From Naasia lichenicola (lineage in GTDB: Bacteria > Actinomycetota > Actinomycetes > Actinomycetales > Microbacteriaceae), in NCBI RefSeq assembly GCF_004801885.1, contig NZ_SSSM01000004.1, positions 62,001-126,000 of the forward strand: DNA of 64,000 bases. Reading direction: 5' to 3'. The translations under genes were made by a program, and so were the position numbers. Position 1 is the stretch's first letter. Every line of letters begins with the position of its first letter. The notes under the pieces were generated by a model that saw only the letters and a list, made by a program, of their open reading frames with translations, did no database searches and was not told the DNA's origin. Positions 45,446 to 53,157 of the stretch are shown piece after piece.

Positions 45446-47089
45446 TCACGCCTCTGCTCGAACGAGATCCGGATGGGTCCGCCGCAGGCGGACCATGGAT
45501 GGACCGAGCAGCAGCAGTGGCTGACGCTGCGGCTCGACCGCGGCCACGAAGTCCTCCGCGCTCAGTCGCCACACGATCGCCGACGTCGCGGCCACCACGG
45601 TGGCCGTTCGCGGGATCGAGGTCAGCACGCCGATCTCCCCGACCACATCGGGCGCGGACACATCCGGGATGCCCGCAGCCGTTGACGAGGTGACGGACAG
45701 CCTGCCCTCGGCGAGCACCCAGAGCGCGTCCGCGTCGTCGCCCTCGCGGATGAGCAGGTCCCCTGGCGCGAGGTGCGCGACCTGCATGGCGCTGGCGAGA
45801 CGCTCCTTGACCGTCCGCGACGACGGGGCGAACAGCCGGATCGCCTCGAGCAGCCGCACCCGATGATCGAGCAGGGTCGTTCGCGCCGCGGACGCGCGAT
45901 CCACCCGGAGCAGCAGCGGCGAGAGTGCAAGCGCGACGGCGGAGAAGCCGACGCCCATCGCGATGAGCGCCGTCTCGATCGAGATGCTCGACAGCAGAGC
46001 CGCGGCCCCGATGCTTCCGATCACGCTGGCAAGCAGGGCGGCGGTGTCCTGCAGGGACAGCACTCGACTGAGCAGTCCTGCCGACACCTCTCGCTGGATG
46101 GCAGTGAGCGCCACGACGTCCACGATCACCATGCCGATGCCGGACAGCAGCTGCAGGCCGATGCCGACGGCCGCAACGTTGGTGAACGCGGTCAGCGCAT
46201 AGGGGATCGCCTGCACGAGCACACCGCCGACGATGATGGGGGCGAGTCGGCGGGCGCCGCTGAGCCGATCCGCGACGACCGCGCCGATGATCCCGCCCAC
46301 GGCCATGCCGGCGAGCAGGTAGCCGTATCCCTGATTGCCCATGCCCAGGTGCTGACTGATCGGGATGTAGATGACCGTGTACGCGCCGCACAGCATCGTG
46401 TCGAGCGCAGCGAACAGCAGCAGCACCGCGGCGGTCGGGGTTCGGCGAAGCGCTCCGACGCCGTCGAGCACCTGGCGGACCAGTCGCTCGCCGGGGGCCG
46501 CGTCTCCCCTGCTGCGCACGCGGAGGCCGAGCGCGAGCGCCGCCGCGGCGAAGTAGCTGATCGCATTGATCGAGACGCCGATCGCGGGCTCGCCGATGAG
46601 GACGAGCAGACCGCCGATCGCGGGGCCGATCACGATGACGATGTTGTCCAACCCGGCGTAGAGCGAGTTGGCCGTCGGCAGGTTCTCCTCGTCCACGACC
46701 TCGGGGGTCAGCGCCCCGGCGGCGGGCCCATACGGGCTGCGCACGATCGACGCGACGATGGTCAGGACCAGGATGACGATCACCGGTCCGCCGCTGATCA
46801 CGATGCCGACGACGGCGAGGCCGACGACGCCCGACAGTAGCGCGGAGACCACCATCAACGTGCGGCGATCGACGCGGTCCGCGAGCACTCCGGCGAGCGG
46901 GGCGATGAGGAGGCCCGGGATCCAGCCCGCCGCGGCCATCGCCGCGAGCCAGCCGAGCGACCCGGTCACCGAGTAGACGTAGACGTCGAGGACGACCTGG
47001 GCGACCCAGCTGCCGATCGAGTTGATGAACGACGAGGTGATCAGCAGACGGAAGTCGTAGAAGCGCAGGGCGCCGGCGTAGCGGTCCAT
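45446..47089 (-). CDS. MFS transporter fused to a cyclic-nucleotide-binding domain
   Basis: 547 residues from ATG 47089 (AAGGTGG 6 nt upstream). Residues 1-410 are a 12-helix MFS exporter of the EntS/MFS_3 type (RYAGALRFYDFRLLITSSFINSIGSWVAQVVLDVYVYSV; LADRVDRRTLMVVSALLSG). Residues about 430-547 are a cNMP-binding domain: HLAPGDLLIREGDDADALWVLAEGRLSV, then the phosphate-binding cassette GEIGVLTSIPRTATVVAATS with its Glu and Arg. Exporters with such a gate are known but uncommon. Next to the DDVEGH gene, from which it is separated by 127 nt containing the shared promoter motif; divergent from the GAF-S8 operon. Likely exports a product under cyclic-nucleotide control (inference). Confidence 0.92.
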   Translation of the reverse strand: MDRYAGALRFYDFRLLITSSFINSIGSWVAQVVLDVYVYSVTGSLGWLAAMAAAGWIPGLLIAPLAGVLADRVDRRTLMVVSALLSGVVGLAVVGIVISGGPVIVILVLTIVASIVRSPYGPAAGALTPEVVDEENLPTANSLYAGLDNIVIVIGPAIGGLLVLIGEPAIGVSINAISYFAAAALALGLRVRSRGDAAPGERLVRQVLDGVGALRRTPTAAVLLLFAALDTMLCGAYTVIYIPISQHLGMGNQGYGYLLAGMAVGGIIGAVVADRLSGARRLAPIIVGGVLVQAIPYALTAFTNVAAVGIGLQLLSGIGMVIVDVVALTAIQREVSAGLLSRVLSLQDTAALLASVIGSIGAAALLSSISIETALIAMGVGFSAVALALSPLLLRVDRASAARTTLLDHRVRLLEAIRLFAPSSRTVKERLASAMQVAHLAPGDLLIREGDDADALWVLAEGRLSVTSSTAAGIPDVSAPDVVGEIGVLTSIPRTATVVAATSAIVWRLSAEDFVAAVEPQRQPLLLLGPSMVRLRRTHPDLVRAEA

Positions 47090-47285
47090 GCGGATGCCAC
47101 CTTGCTCCCGGCGTTCGACTGCTGCGGCTAATTCCCCGCTGATCAGGAAGTGTGCTGACATTGCATACTTCTGCGCCGATGGTCCCACATAGATAACCCT
47201 CAGGGAAAGAGCGAGAATTCGTGCACCTCGGCGCGCTGCGGACGCTTGGTTGTCAGCACCGTCCCCCGCACACCAGACTGACGCC

Positions 47286-48023
47286 ATGACCGACCCGACC
47301 CCCGAGCTCGTCGCACTCGTCGCACGCCTGGGCAATGCGATGGGCGTCGCCACCCGACCGTCCGCACTCGAAGCCGAGCTCGGCCGGGCGACGGCCGGAG
47401 TGCGGGCGCTCTTCGACGCGGCCGCGACATCCTGCGCACTGATCGAGGAGTCGGGCGATGAGATCCGCTTCATCGCGGCGAACGGCATCGGCGCCGCCGC
47501 GATCACCGGACGGTCGATGCCGATCGAGCGCGGGATCGCCGGGTGGGTCGCCATGACCGGCCAGCCCATCGCGATCGCCGACGTAGGCGTCGACCCGCGC
47601 TTCGCCCGCGATGTAGCGGAGGAGACGAACTACGTTCCGACCTCCATCCTCGCGGCTCCCCTGCTGGGCGACGACGGCGAGGTGCTCGGCGTGATCGAGG
47701 TGCTGGATCCGCGGGCGACGAACGAGAACACGAGCCGCGACCTGGACGTGCTCGGCCTCCTCGGCTCGCAGCTCGCCGCCACCGTGCGACTCTCCCGCAC
47801 CTACGACCGCCTCGGCTCCGTGCTCGTCACCGCTCTCGCGGGCGCGACCGGCGCCGCGGACTTCGGCCAGACCCTCGACGCGCTGGTGGAGTCGGTCGAC
47901 GACAGGCCACTCGCCGAGCTCGCGCGAGCCTTCCACCAGATCGCCGAGACGGGGTCAGCGGGCCAGACGTTCGCGTTGTCCGTGCTCACGGCGGCCGTCG
48001 ACTACTCCCGGCGCCGCGCGTGA
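47286..48023 (+). CDS. GAF-domain protein coupled to an S8 peptidase
   Basis: 245 residues from ATG 47286. A GAF domain fills residues about 35-165 (FDAAATSCALIEESGDEIRFIAANGIGAAAITGRSMPIERGIAGWVAMTGQPIAIADVGVDPRFARDVAEETNYVPTSILAAPLLGDDGEVLGVIEVLDP). The C-terminal 75 residues are helical. GAF domains bind cyclic nucleotides or other small ligands. Its stop codon overlaps the peptidase start (GTGA), so the two products are probably made together. TTGTCA and CAGACT with 17-nt spacing upstream could be the promoter of a leaderless mRNA. Confidence 0.88.
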   Translation: MTDPTPELVALVARLGNAMGVATRPSALEAELGRATAGVRALFDAAATSCALIEESGDEIRFIAANGIGAAAITGRSMPIERGIAGWVAMTGQPIAIADVGVDPRFARDVAEETNYVPTSILAAPLLGDDGEVLGVIEVLDPRATNENTSRDLDVLGLLGSQLAATVRLSRTYDRLGSVLVTALAGATGAADFGQTLDALVESVDDRPLAELARAFHQIAETGSAGQTFALSVLTAAVDYSRRRA

Positions 48024-48826
48024 CGCTGCCCGAGTGGTCGTCTGCGTTCAACGACGCGGTGCTGCAGCCCACAGTCGCACTGCCGCTGCCCGCCCCGACG
48101 CAGGATTGGGCCTTCGGCGAAGCGACCGGCGCCGGTGTGAAGGTCGCTGTGATCGACAGCGGCGTCTCTGCCGAACATGAGCGGGTCGGCGGGCTGGCCG
48201 GCAGCGTCGCCCTCGAGGTCGATGACGACTCCCCCGAGGGATATCGGATCGTCGACGGGCCGCATGAGGATCTCTACGGGCACGGCACCGCCTGCGCCGG
48301 CATCATCCGCGGACTCGCCCCCGAGGCCGATATCTACAGCGTCCGGGTACTCGGCAAGAACCTGACCACCCGCGGTGCGCTGTTCGCGGCCGCGATCCGC
48401 TGGTGCATAGACAATGGGATGCAGGTCGCCAACCTCAGCCTGAGCAGCCGCAGCGAGCAGTGGTTCGGCCCCCTGCACGCACTCGCGGACGAGGCGTACT
48501 TCCGCAACCTCATGCTCGTCTGCGCCGCGAACAACGTGCCGGGCCCGACCTATCCGTCGCAGTACGCGTCGGTGTTCTCCGTCGCGGCCCGCGAGGGGCA
48601 CGATCCGTTCTCCCTCGCCTACAACCCGCGTCCGCCGGTCGAGTTCGGGGCGCCCGGGATCGATGTGGACGTGGCCTGGACGACAGGCAGCATCACCGCG
48701 ACGGGTAACAGCTTCGCGGCACCGCACATCGCAGGGCTCGTCACCCTGCTGCTGTCGAAGCACCCCGAGCTCACCGTGTTCCAGGTCAAATCGGTGCTGC
48801 ACGCCCTGTCGTCGAACGCTCGGTAG
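48020..48826 (+). CDS. Subtilisin-like S8 peptidase, cytosolic
   Basis: 268 residues from GTG 48020. Catalytic triad D46 (VKVAVIDSGVS), H88 (YGHGTACAGII) and S231 (GNSFAAPHIAG); oxyanion Asn in CAANN (171-172). There is no signal peptide, no long propeptide and no membrane anchor, unlike most secreted subtilases, so it should act inside the cell. The N-terminal 30 residues may be a short prosequence. Its position between repeat genes A, B and C and the cNMP-gated exporter suggests it cuts DDVEGH repeat peptides, but no cleavage site can be named. Peptidases of this fold mature cyanobactin-type and other ribosomal peptides. Confidence 0.93.
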   Translation: MTLPEWSSAFNDAVLQPTVALPLPAPTQDWAFGEATGAGVKVAVIDSGVSAEHERVGGLAGSVALEVDDDSPEGYRIVDGPHEDLYGHGTACAGIIRGLAPEADIYSVRVLGKNLTTRGALFAAAIRWCIDNGMQVANLSLSSRSEQWFGPLHALADEAYFRNLMLVCAANNVPGPTYPSQYASVFSVAAREGHDPFSLAYNPRPPVEFGAPGIDVDVAWTTGSITATGNSFAAPHIAGLVTLLLSKHPELTVFQVKSVLHALSSNAR

Positions 48827-48833
48827 CGAGTCC

Positions 48834-49079
48834 CTAGGGACGCTTGTAGCCGTGGCCCTCGACATCGTCGTCCAGCACGACCGGGTGACGGTAGCCGTGA
48901 CGCTCCCCGAGGTCCTCGGCGAGCGGCCGACGGAATCCGTGCCCCTCCACGTCATCGTCGATCATCGGCCGGCGGTATCCGTGCCCCGCGACGTCCTCCT
49001 CGAGAATCGGTCGCTTGAATCCATGGCCCTCGGTGTCATCCAGCGGGTCGATTCGGATGTTGGTCTCGTGCTCGCTCAT
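48834..49079 (-). CDS. DDVEGH repeat protein B (five repeats)
   Basis: 81 residues from ATG 49079 (GAGAGGAACC upstream, nearly identical to the region before repeat protein A). After MSEHETNIRIDPL come five units at about 14-residue spacing: DDTEGHGFKRPILE, EDVAGHGYRRPMID, DDVEGHGFRRPLAE, DLGERHGYRHPVVLD and DDVEGHGYKRP. The GHG(F/Y)(K/R)(R/H)P tail is constant, unlike in protein A. It overlaps nothing and is convergent with the S8 peptidase (8-nt gap). No signal peptide, no Cys. Same class as proteins A and C; function unknown. Confidence 0.85.
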   Translation of the reverse strand: MSEHETNIRIDPLDDTEGHGFKRPILEEDVAGHGYRRPMIDDDVEGHGFRRPLAEDLGERHGYRHPVVLDDDVEGHGYKRP

Positions 49080-49141
49080 TGTTCGGTTCCTCTCCCTTTC
49101 GCGGTGTTGCGATAGGAGCAGTGTCCACGCGGCTGCGGCAG

Positions 49142-49164
49142 GCGGATGTCCGCGGGCGAACACA
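49142..49164 (-). promoter_or_regulatory. Upstream regulatory region of repeat protein B
   Basis: Plus-strand reading GTCCGC-GGGC-GAACACA, the motif shared with 45385-45407 and 59945-59967. From this motif to the CTATCGCA box (49115-49108) the spacing equals that before protein A. The 306-nt space 49080-49385 otherwise holds no gene; plus-strand GTTGTCTATCCGACAG (about 49284) may belong to the promoter of the next gene. Confidence 0.6.
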
Positions 49165-49385
49165 CCCTCAGTCCGATCCCCGACGTCCGATCTCCTTCGC
49201 CGGATGCCCGCCTCCGATCGATCGCAGGAGGTCGCCCACGCCCGATTCCGGCCCGACTATGGCGGCAGGGCGTGAAGAGGAGTTGTCTATCCGACAGACG
49301 CAGCGTGCCGCCGCCGACCGTCATCAGACCACCGGCGTCGCACCCTGAGGTCGTCGCACCCGCGACGACAGGAGAGGACAGAGCG

Positions 49386-49577
49386 ATGAGCACACCCGAG
49401 AGCACCCCGCAGGAGCCGACCGACGACGTCGAGGAGCAGTCCACGAAAGCGAAATCGGTCGACGAGGACGACGACGTGAGCGGTCACTTCTCGTTTCAGC
49501 CGAACCATCACCTCGACGAGAACGACGCTCGGAGTGAAGGCACTCCCTTCAGCCCGAGCCGTACGGACGTCAAGTAG
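49386..49577 (+). CDS. Small acidic protein C with one DDDVSGH unit
   Basis: 63 residues, ATG with AGGAGAGGACAG upstream. After an acidic, Thr/Pro-rich start (MSTPESTPQEPTDDVEEQST) it carries DEDDDVSGHFSFQPNHHLDENDARSEGT and a Ser/Pro end. The DDDV-x-GH unit matches the repeats of proteins A and B, so it is likely a single-core relative. Followed at once by a perfect 13-bp hairpin, so it is an independent unit. Its first 18 coding bases (ATGAGCACACCCGAGAGC) are the same as those of the Crp-like gene at 57433. Confidence 0.75.
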   Translation: MSTPESTPQEPTDDVEEQSTKAKSVDEDDDVSGHFSFQPNHHLDENDARSEGTPFSPSRTDVK

Positions 49578-49582
49578 CGCCA

Positions 49583-49613
49583 TAGCGGCGGATGACCCGA
49601 TCATCCGCCGCTA
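49583..49613 (+). terminator. Terminator hairpin after protein C
   Basis: TAGCGGCGGATGA-CCCGA-TCATCCGCCGCTA, a perfect 13-bp stem with 5-nt loop, flanked on both sides by TACGGACGTCA (49562 and 49612). Confidence 0.75.
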
Positions 49614-49694
49614 CGGACGTCACGGGCTCAGCCAACGGTGAGTACGCGGGGATAGCGTCGGAGACGAAAGATCCTCGACTGCAACGGAGCGCCA

Positions 49695-50894
49695 ATGTCC
49701 ATCGCGACCGCCACCACCCCCTTCACCACTCTGTCCAGCGACTTCTTCGGCTACGAGGACTCGCTGACGGATCGCGAGAAGCAGTCCGTGCTCGAGATTC
49801 GCGACTACCTCGAGCGCGAAGTCAAGCCGATCGTCGATGACTACTGGGCGCGTGCCGAGTTCCCGACCCAGGTCATCCAGCCGCTGGCCGATCTCAAGAT
49901 CTTCGCGAACCCCTGGAAGGAGACGCAGGAGTTCGAGAACTCCGCCGTCTTCCGTGGCTGGGTCGCATTGGAGCTCGCCCGCATCGACGCATCGATCGCC
50001 ACCTTCGTCGGCGTGCAGAACGGCCTGGCGATGGGCTCGATCAGCGTCGCCGGGGACCAGGCTCAGCGTGACGAGTGGCTTCCGAAGATGGCGACCGCCC
50101 AGGTGATCGGCGCATTCGGGCTCACCGAGCCGTTGTCCGGATCCGACTCGGCACAGGGCCTGCGGACCACCGCCACCCGCGACGGCGACGAGTGGGTGCT
50201 CAACGGCTCCAAGCGCTGGATCGGCAACGCCACGTTCAGCGACATCACCATCATCTGGGCGAAGGACACCGCCGACGGGCAGGTCAAGGGCTTCATCGTC
50301 GACGCGACAGACCCGGGCTACTCGGCCACGAAGATCGAGGACAAGCAGAGCCTGCGGATCGTGCAGAACGCCGACATCGTGCTGACCGACGTACGAGTGC
50401 CGGAGTCGAGAAGGCTGCAGAACAGCAACAGCTTCCGCGACACCGCCAAGGTGCTGCGCCTGACCCGCGCCGAGGTCGCCTGGGCTGCAGTCGGCAACGC
50501 GATGGGCGCCTACGAGGCGGCATTGAAGTACACGGGCGAACGCGTGCAGTTCGGCAAGACGATCTCCTCGCACCAGCTCGTTCAGGATCTGCTGGTCCGA
50601 AGCCTGGGCAACATCACCTCGTCGCTCGGCTTGGTCACCAAGGTGTCGCAGATGCTCGATGCCGGCACTCAGAAGGACGAGCACGCCGCGCTCGCCAAGA
50701 CGGTCGCGACCGTGCGGATGCGCGAATCGGTCGGTTGGTGCCGCGAGGCCCTCGGCGGCAACGGCATCGTGCTCCAGCACGGCGTAGCCCGGCACATGGC
50801 CGACGCTGAGGCCATCTACTCCTATGAGGGCACCCGCGAGATGAACACCCTCATCGTCGGCCGGGCCATCACCGGCAAGGCCGCCTTCGTCTGA
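49695..50894 (+). CDS. Acyl-CoA dehydrogenase, glutaryl-CoA-dehydrogenase-like
   Basis: 399 residues. Flavoenzyme of the acyl-CoA dehydrogenase family: IGAFGLTEPLSGSDSA (FAD and substrate loop), GSKRWIGNATFSDITIIWA, RVQFGKTISSHQLVQDLLV, and REALGGNGIVLQHGVARHMADAEAIYSYEGTREMNTLIVGRAITG, where the Glu of YEGT is at the catalytic-base position of glutaryl-CoA dehydrogenase and its relatives. Oxidises a short acyl- or glutaryl-CoA in the cytosol. A single gene after the repeat cluster; probably unrelated to it. Confidence 0.9.
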   Translation: MSIATATTPFTTLSSDFFGYEDSLTDREKQSVLEIRDYLEREVKPIVDDYWARAEFPTQVIQPLADLKIFANPWKETQEFENSAVFRGWVALELARIDASIATFVGVQNGLAMGSISVAGDQAQRDEWLPKMATAQVIGAFGLTEPLSGSDSAQGLRTTATRDGDEWVLNGSKRWIGNATFSDITIIWAKDTADGQVKGFIVDATDPGYSATKIEDKQSLRIVQNADIVLTDVRVPESRRLQNSNSFRDTAKVLRLTRAEVAWAAVGNAMGAYEAALKYTGERVQFGKTISSHQLVQDLLVRSLGNITSSLGLVTKVSQMLDAGTQKDEHAALAKTVATVRMRESVGWCREALGGNGIVLQHGVARHMADAEAIYSYEGTREMNTLIVGRAITGKAAFV

Positions 50895-50900
50895 CACCCC

Positions 50901-50961
50901 ATCGAGATGCCACTTTCCGTCCCTATCCGGCGTCCATGGGGACGGAAAGTGGCATCTCGAT
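50901..50961. repeat. 23-bp inverted repeat, AAAGTGGCATCTCGA family, copy 1
   Basis: Perfect 23-bp arms (50901-50923 and 50939-50961) built from ATCGAGATGCCACTTTCCG and a 15-nt loop, 7 nt after the acyl-CoA dehydrogenase stop. A second copy lies at 60767-60828. It may terminate transcription. Confidence 0.8.
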
Positions 50962-51030
50962 CTCCTTCAAGGGGGGGGGTCGGACTGACTGATGTTCCGG
51001 TGGGAAGGTCATCCATGCCACGGTTGAGGG

Positions 51031-51137
51031 ATGGGATTCTTCGAGCGACCGAAGCCGGCGGATTGGCGTGATGTGACGATCCTGCGCTCCTGACCGCAAT
51101 CATCGCGGTCGTCGGATGGTCGTTGGCGCCGCAATGA
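51031..51137 (+). pseudogene. Possible frameshifted small membrane protein gene
   Basis: ATG with GAGGG upstream starts MGFFERPKPADWRDVTILRS and stops; a shift of frame near 51080 would give ...VTILALLTAIIAVVGWSLAPQ with one membrane helix and a stop at 51137. The rest of 50962-51396 (435 nt) has no gene I can see, a nine-G run (50971-50979) and a GGCGCCCCCGATTGGCGCC palindrome (51151-51169). A disrupted gene or a sequencing error; low confidence. Confidence 0.25.
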
Positions 51138-51396
51138 CTGTGCAACCTTCGGGCGCCCCCGATTGGCGCCGTCGGGGGCTTCGGTGCTGCGACGGGATAT
51201 CGCGACTCGTCCCCCGGTAATCACCAGCAACTCAGGGGGTATAGGCTCCTCCACGCCGGTACCCCAGATAACCCGGTCGCGCCCCCGAATGCTTGCATTG
51301 CGGGGGCACCCTAATTTTTGACCGGTGACGCCCCACGCTGAGCGACACGCGCGTTCAACGGGCGGGCACCTCGATCGGCTGACCTATGGTCTGCGC

Positions 51397-51654
51397 ATGG
51401 TCTCCGTTCTCAAGAAGGCACTCTTCTGGCTCGCCGCCACCGCTCTGTGCGCCGGAATCCTGGCTTTCGCGCTCGCGAGCGCGACCTCCGGTTACCCCGG
51501 ATCGTCCGCGACCACGGACTTCGAGTACGGGCTCAGCCGCATCCTGATCCCTGGCGCCTTCATCGGATTCATCGGCTGGCTGATGCTGTCTGCCCTGATG
51601 GAAGCCGACCTCCACGCGCAAGAGCGCCGCTCGGCGTTCTCGCTCGAGGCCTAG
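51397..51654 (+). CDS. Two-helix small membrane protein
   Basis: 85 residues. Helices at LFWLAATALCAGILAFALASA and ILIPGAFIGFIGWLMLSALM; polar C-terminal tail. A TATGGT box ends 6 nt before the ATG, with no Shine-Dalgarno, so it is probably leaderless. Convergent with the excalibur protein gene. No family recognised. Confidence 0.6.
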   Translation: MVSVLKKALFWLAATALCAGILAFALASATSGYPGSSATTDFEYGLSRILIPGAFIGFIGWLMLSALMEADLHAQERRSAFSLEA

Positions 51655-51661
51655 CGCGCCG

Positions 51662-52969
51662 CTAGGGCCTCTTCTCGCACCCCGTTCCGTCCCCGTCCCT
51701 GTCGAACTTCTGCTGGAAGCCGGGGTCACCGCGCTTGATCGGGGCGGCATTCGCCTGCCAGACCGCCGCGCAGTTGGCGTAGCTCAGAGCGGGAGCGGGA
51801 TCGGCTCGCGGAGGAACGGAGGCGGGAATCGGCTCCGCGACCGGCTCCTCTGTCACTGGACCGATTTGCGGGTCGGCAACCGGTTCTTCAAGGGATGCGG
51901 GCGTCTCGATCACCGGTGCCGGGCCTACCTCGGCGGCGGGGGACGACTCGGGTGACGCGACCTCGGCCGGCGCCACCGGTGATGCGATCGGCTGACGTGC
52001 ATCCGACTCGGCCGCGGACGGTCCGGCCCAGGTGACTTCCGGAACAGTCGGCGCTGCGAACCCGAGCATCCCGGTGTCGACGACCAGCACGGGATGCACC
52101 GCCTTGTTGACGATCGTTCCGCCGACGACGAGTACGAGGCTCGCTGCCAGCAGCAGGGCGCCGGTCTGACGCGACCACAGGCGCAGCCACGACGGCCGCC
52201 CCGTCACGGCCACGTAGGCACCGGTGAGGAGGGGAAGCAATCCGAGGGCGGCCGCGAAGATACCCCATCCGGCGAGGATCGCCGGCAACGACAGGATCAG
52301 CCACACGATGGGGATCACGATCATCCAACCCGACATCAGCCGCCGAGGCCGGACAGTCTCCGCGTACTGGATAGGTACCGCAGCCGTATCGGACGCGGTA
52401 CGGGTACTCAGGAGTTCGGATGGGGCCAGCTGCCGCACCGGCGCACGGATGATCTGTATCGCCGCGACCGTCGGGTCGGGGCCGCCAATGCCCACGACGG
52501 GTTGCGGCCCCAGGGTGGGTGACTCAGGCGCCAGTTCGGACACGGGTTCGATGGCCGTATCCGGCTGCGCAATCGACGCCGCAAGCGCCAGGTCTTCCTC
52601 GACGTCACCCGCGACATCGGGCTCTGGCAACCCAGCCTTCGGGCCATCCGACGCAACCGAGCCGTCGTCGAATTCAGCGGGACGAGCAACACCGACGTCT
52701 CCCGACCTCACTGCGGCCACCGCAGCGGCGATGCTCAGACTGCCCGTGGTCGGATTGCGGGTGTCAGCGCGGGCTGTGGATTCGGCCTCCAGCTCCCAGA
52801 GTCCACGACCGCGGCTGGCTCCGACGGCAAGGTCAGCATGGCCGGCGTCCTCGAGTTCGACGAAGGGACCATCGCCGGCGAACTCGGTCCACCCCTGGCC
52901 GTCCCACCAGCGCAGGCGCGCAGGATCACTCGGATCCTCGTACCAGCCTTCCGGCGCCGCCTGATTCAC
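51662..52969 (-). CDS. DUF2510 and excalibur calcium-binding domain protein
   Basis: 435 residues. DUF2510 at the N-terminus (APEGWYEDPSDPARLRWWDGQGWTEF), a long acidic, low-complexity cytosolic region, three membrane segments near residues 215-300 (SGWMIVIPIVWLILSLPAILAGWGIFAAALGLLPLLTGAYVAV; GALLLAASLVLVVGGTIV), a Pro/Glu linker and a C-terminal excalibur domain (SYANCAAVWQANAAPIKRGDPGFQQKFDRDGDGTGCEKRP) with the DxDxDG calcium loop. Extracellular calcium-binding end; role unknown. Confidence 0.85.
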   Translation of the reverse strand: MNQAAPEGWYEDPSDPARLRWWDGQGWTEFAGDGPFVELEDAGHADLAVGASRGRGLWELEAESTARADTRNPTTGSLSIAAAVAAVRSGDVGVARPAEFDDGSVASDGPKAGLPEPDVAGDVEEDLALAASIAQPDTAIEPVSELAPESPTLGPQPVVGIGGPDPTVAAIQIIRAPVRQLAPSELLSTRTASDTAAVPIQYAETVRPRRLMSGWMIVIPIVWLILSLPAILAGWGIFAAALGLLPLLTGAYVAVTGRPSWLRLWSRQTGALLLAASLVLVVGGTIVNKAVHPVLVVDTGMLGFAAPTVPEVTWAGPSAAESDARQPIASPVAPAEVASPESSPAAEVGPAPVIETPASLEEPVADPQIGPVTEEPVAEPIPASVPPRADPAPALSYANCAAVWQANAAPIKRGDPGFQQKFDRDGDGTGCEKRP

Positions 52970-53074
52970 GTTCCCCCCAGAACATCCAGGCGCTCACGTT
53001 AGACATCTGCCCATGCGACGCCGTTCGGACCCGCGCAGGATTCCCCCGCTCTGGGGGCGCGCCTCCGACAACGC

Positions 53075-53131
53075 CGAATTGCCACCTTTGGCTCCCAAAT
53101 CGCATTCTTGAGAGCCAAAGGTGGCAATTCG
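53075..53131. repeat. 20-bp inverted repeat, AAAGGTGGCAATTCG family
   Basis: CGAATTGCCACCTTTGGCTC (53075-53094) and GAGCCAAAGGTGGCAATTCG (53112-53131) are perfect arms round a 17-nt loop, between two minus-strand genes. The AAAGGTGGC core is related to the copies at 22125, 50945 and 60811. Confidence 0.8.
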
Positions 53132-53157
53132 AGGGGCAGAGGGAGGTGGGGGGCAGA

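Noticed and set aside
44854-49577. A lanthipeptide, microviridin/graspetide or cyanobactin cluster
   Set aside because: No LanM/LanBC, ATP-grasp ligase, YcaO or PatG-like macrocyclase is present, and the repeat units lack Cys and the TxK-type core; only the peptidase and exporter fit a peptide-maturation scheme.
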